From positions 1 through 7,339 of the forward strand of contig CALLKB010000139.1 of NCBI GenBank assembly GCA_938008575.1: a DNA stretch of 7,339 nt, written 5' to 3'. Under the pieces are notes generated by a model, which saw nothing but the letters and a program-made list of their open reading frames with translations, was not told where the DNA came from and searched no databases. A program made the translations under genes and the position numbers. Positions 6,316 to 7,339 of this stretch are shown here, piece by piece; the stretch's first letter is position 1; every line of letters begins with the position of its first letter. The stretch comes from an uncultured Cytophagaceae bacterium. GTDB lineage: Bacteria; Bacteroidota; Bacteroidia; Cytophagales; Spirosomataceae.

Positions 6316-7339
6316 ATGCAAGGATTATCCATTAATTTATCGCAGCAACAACGACTTTCTCCACAGCAAATTCAGCTGATTAAGTTGTTGCAAATCCCGA
6401 CTGCCGAATTGGCCGCACGGATTGAAGCGGAATTGGAAGAAAACCCGGCCTTGGAGGAGGGGATTTCCGAGGAACGTTTGGAAGAAATGGGTGATCGGGA
6501 GACCGTAGATGATTTAGCGAATGAGGAGATGGCGATCGATGATTATCTACAAGATGATTATGCTGGTTACAAAATGGCGGGCGATTCCTATGATCCCAAT
6601 GAGGAAATGCGGGAGCGTCCAATGCCCACCGTGCCTAGTGCTGAAGAATTTTTATTGATGCAAATTGGCTTTGTGATCACCAATGAGCGGGAGCGCATCA
6701 TTGCCGAACAATTAATAGGTTCCTTGGAAGATGATGGTTATTTGCGTCGGAACATCGAAAGTATTGTCAACGATTTAGCCTTTACGGTTGGGTTCGAAAC
6801 CGATTACCAGGAAGTTGAGGCTGTATTGTTAAAAGTCCAGCAATTGGACCCTGCTGGTATCGGAGCGAGGGATTTGCAGGAATGCTTATCTATTCAATTG
6901 CATCGCAAGCATATTGCTGATGATCAAGCTTTGCAAATTGCGATCCGATTGATTGATCAGTATTTCGATGATTTCTCGAAACGGCATTATAGCCAATTGC
7001 AACAAAAATTGTCGATCGATGAGGCATTGTTAAAGAAGGCTATTCAAATTATCACGCATTTGAATCCTAAACCGGGCGGCAGTGAAGCAGGGGAGGTGGC
7101 TCCCTTTTTGCAACCCGATTTTATTGTGAGTCAGTCGGAGGGCAAATTGGATATCAAATTAAATGGCAAAAATGCTCCCGAATTACGCGTGAGTAAGTCC
7201 TTTCAAGAAATGCTACAAACCTATTCCAAAGGGGATAAGCAGCAAAAAGAAGTTAAGGAAGCGGTAACTTTCATCAAGCATAAACTGGATTCTGCGTCTT
7301 GGTTCATTCAAGCGATCCAACAGCGACAGGGGACATTGT
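6316..7339 (+). CDS. rpoN: RNA polymerase sigma-54 factor, 3'-truncated by the window edge
   Basis: Alternative sigma factor that directs RNA polymerase to -24/-12 promoters and needs an AAA+ enhancer-binding protein to open them. There are 341 complete codons, with an open frame to the end. The ATG at 6316 gives the typical start MQGLSINLSQQQRLSPQQIQ. Residues 4-48 are region I, the Gln/Leu-rich activator-interacting domain, ending in the usual ELEENPALEEG. Residues 49-105 are the acidic, variable region II. The core-binding domain follows from about 107, with the signature LDPAGIGARDLQECL (177-191) and later HLNPKPGG. The DNA-binding helix-turn-helix and the RpoN box lie beyond the window, so an intact C-terminus cannot be confirmed. 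It is transcribed divergently from asnS across 101 bp. Confidence 0.95.
   Translation, partial: MQGLSINLSQQQRLSPQQIQLIKLLQIPTAELAARIEAELEENPALEEGISEERLEEMGDRETVDDLANEEMAIDDYLQDDYAGYKMAGDSYDPNEEMRERPMPTVPSAEEFLLMQIGFVITNERERIIAEQLIGSLEDDGYLRRNIESIVNDLAFTVGFETDYQEVEAVLLKVQQLDPAGIGARDLQECLSIQLHRKHIADDQALQIAIRLIDQYFDDFSKRHYSQLQQKLSIDEALLKKAIQIITHLNPKPGGSEAGEVAPFLQPDFIVSQSEGKLDIKLNGKNAPELRVSKSFQEMLQTYSKGDKQQKEVKEAVTFIKHKLDSASWFIQAIQQRQGTL

Noticed and set aside
6380..6622. Minus-strand ORF of 80 codons inside rpoN
   Set aside because: It is Pro/His-rich and antisense to the acidic region II of RpoN, which produces such runs by codon complementarity.

Overview
The window looks like a chromosomal segment from a Bacteroidota bacterium, probably Cytophagales-like. 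Three things point there: Bacteroidota-type sequences for AsnS, MurA and a DUF4290 protein; promoter boxes of the TTG / TAnnTTTG kind; and the near absence of Shine-Dalgarno sequences. Placement below phylum is inference. All the genes I can identify are housekeeping types. I found no CRISPR array, transposase, phage gene, toxin-antitoxin pair, defence system, tRNA or rRNA.

Layout. (1) Positions 1-893, plus strand: the C-terminal two thirds of a dihydrolipoyl dehydrogenase (lpd). It is very GC-rich for most of its length and drifts to composition closer to its neighbours at the 3' end. (2) Positions 894-1075: an intergenic stretch with a degenerate heptamer repeat, a strong intrinsic terminator for lpd, and a 101-bp inverted-repeat element (979-1079) holding two G/C-rich hairpins. 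The right edge of this element reaches into the neighbouring gene and supplies its stop codon. (3) Positions 6214 down to 1076, minus strand: a compact five-gene cluster, asnS - dgkA - DUF4290 gene - murA - MATE transporter. Gaps are 1 to 5 nt, with one 1-nt overlap, so it is almost certainly one transcript. (4) Positions 6215-6315: a 101-bp divergent promoter region. (5) Positions 6316-7339, plus strand: the N-terminal 341 codons of sigma-54 (rpoN), running off the window.

How the genes fit together. Lpd is the E3 subunit of 2-oxoacid dehydrogenase complexes. The minus-strand cluster joins translation (AsnS) to the cell envelope: MurA makes the first committed peptidoglycan precursor, DgkA phosphorylates diacylglycerol or undecaprenol at the membrane, and a MATE carrier exports cations or drugs. 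The DUF4290 protein between them has no known function. RpoN is read from the opposite side of the same short promoter region.

Points deserving a second look are the compositional mosaic in lpd, the repeat element that overlaps a stop codon, the Asp in place of the catalytic Cys in MurA (predicted fosfomycin insensitivity), and the interleaved divergent promoters. I did not find an evident new biological system.
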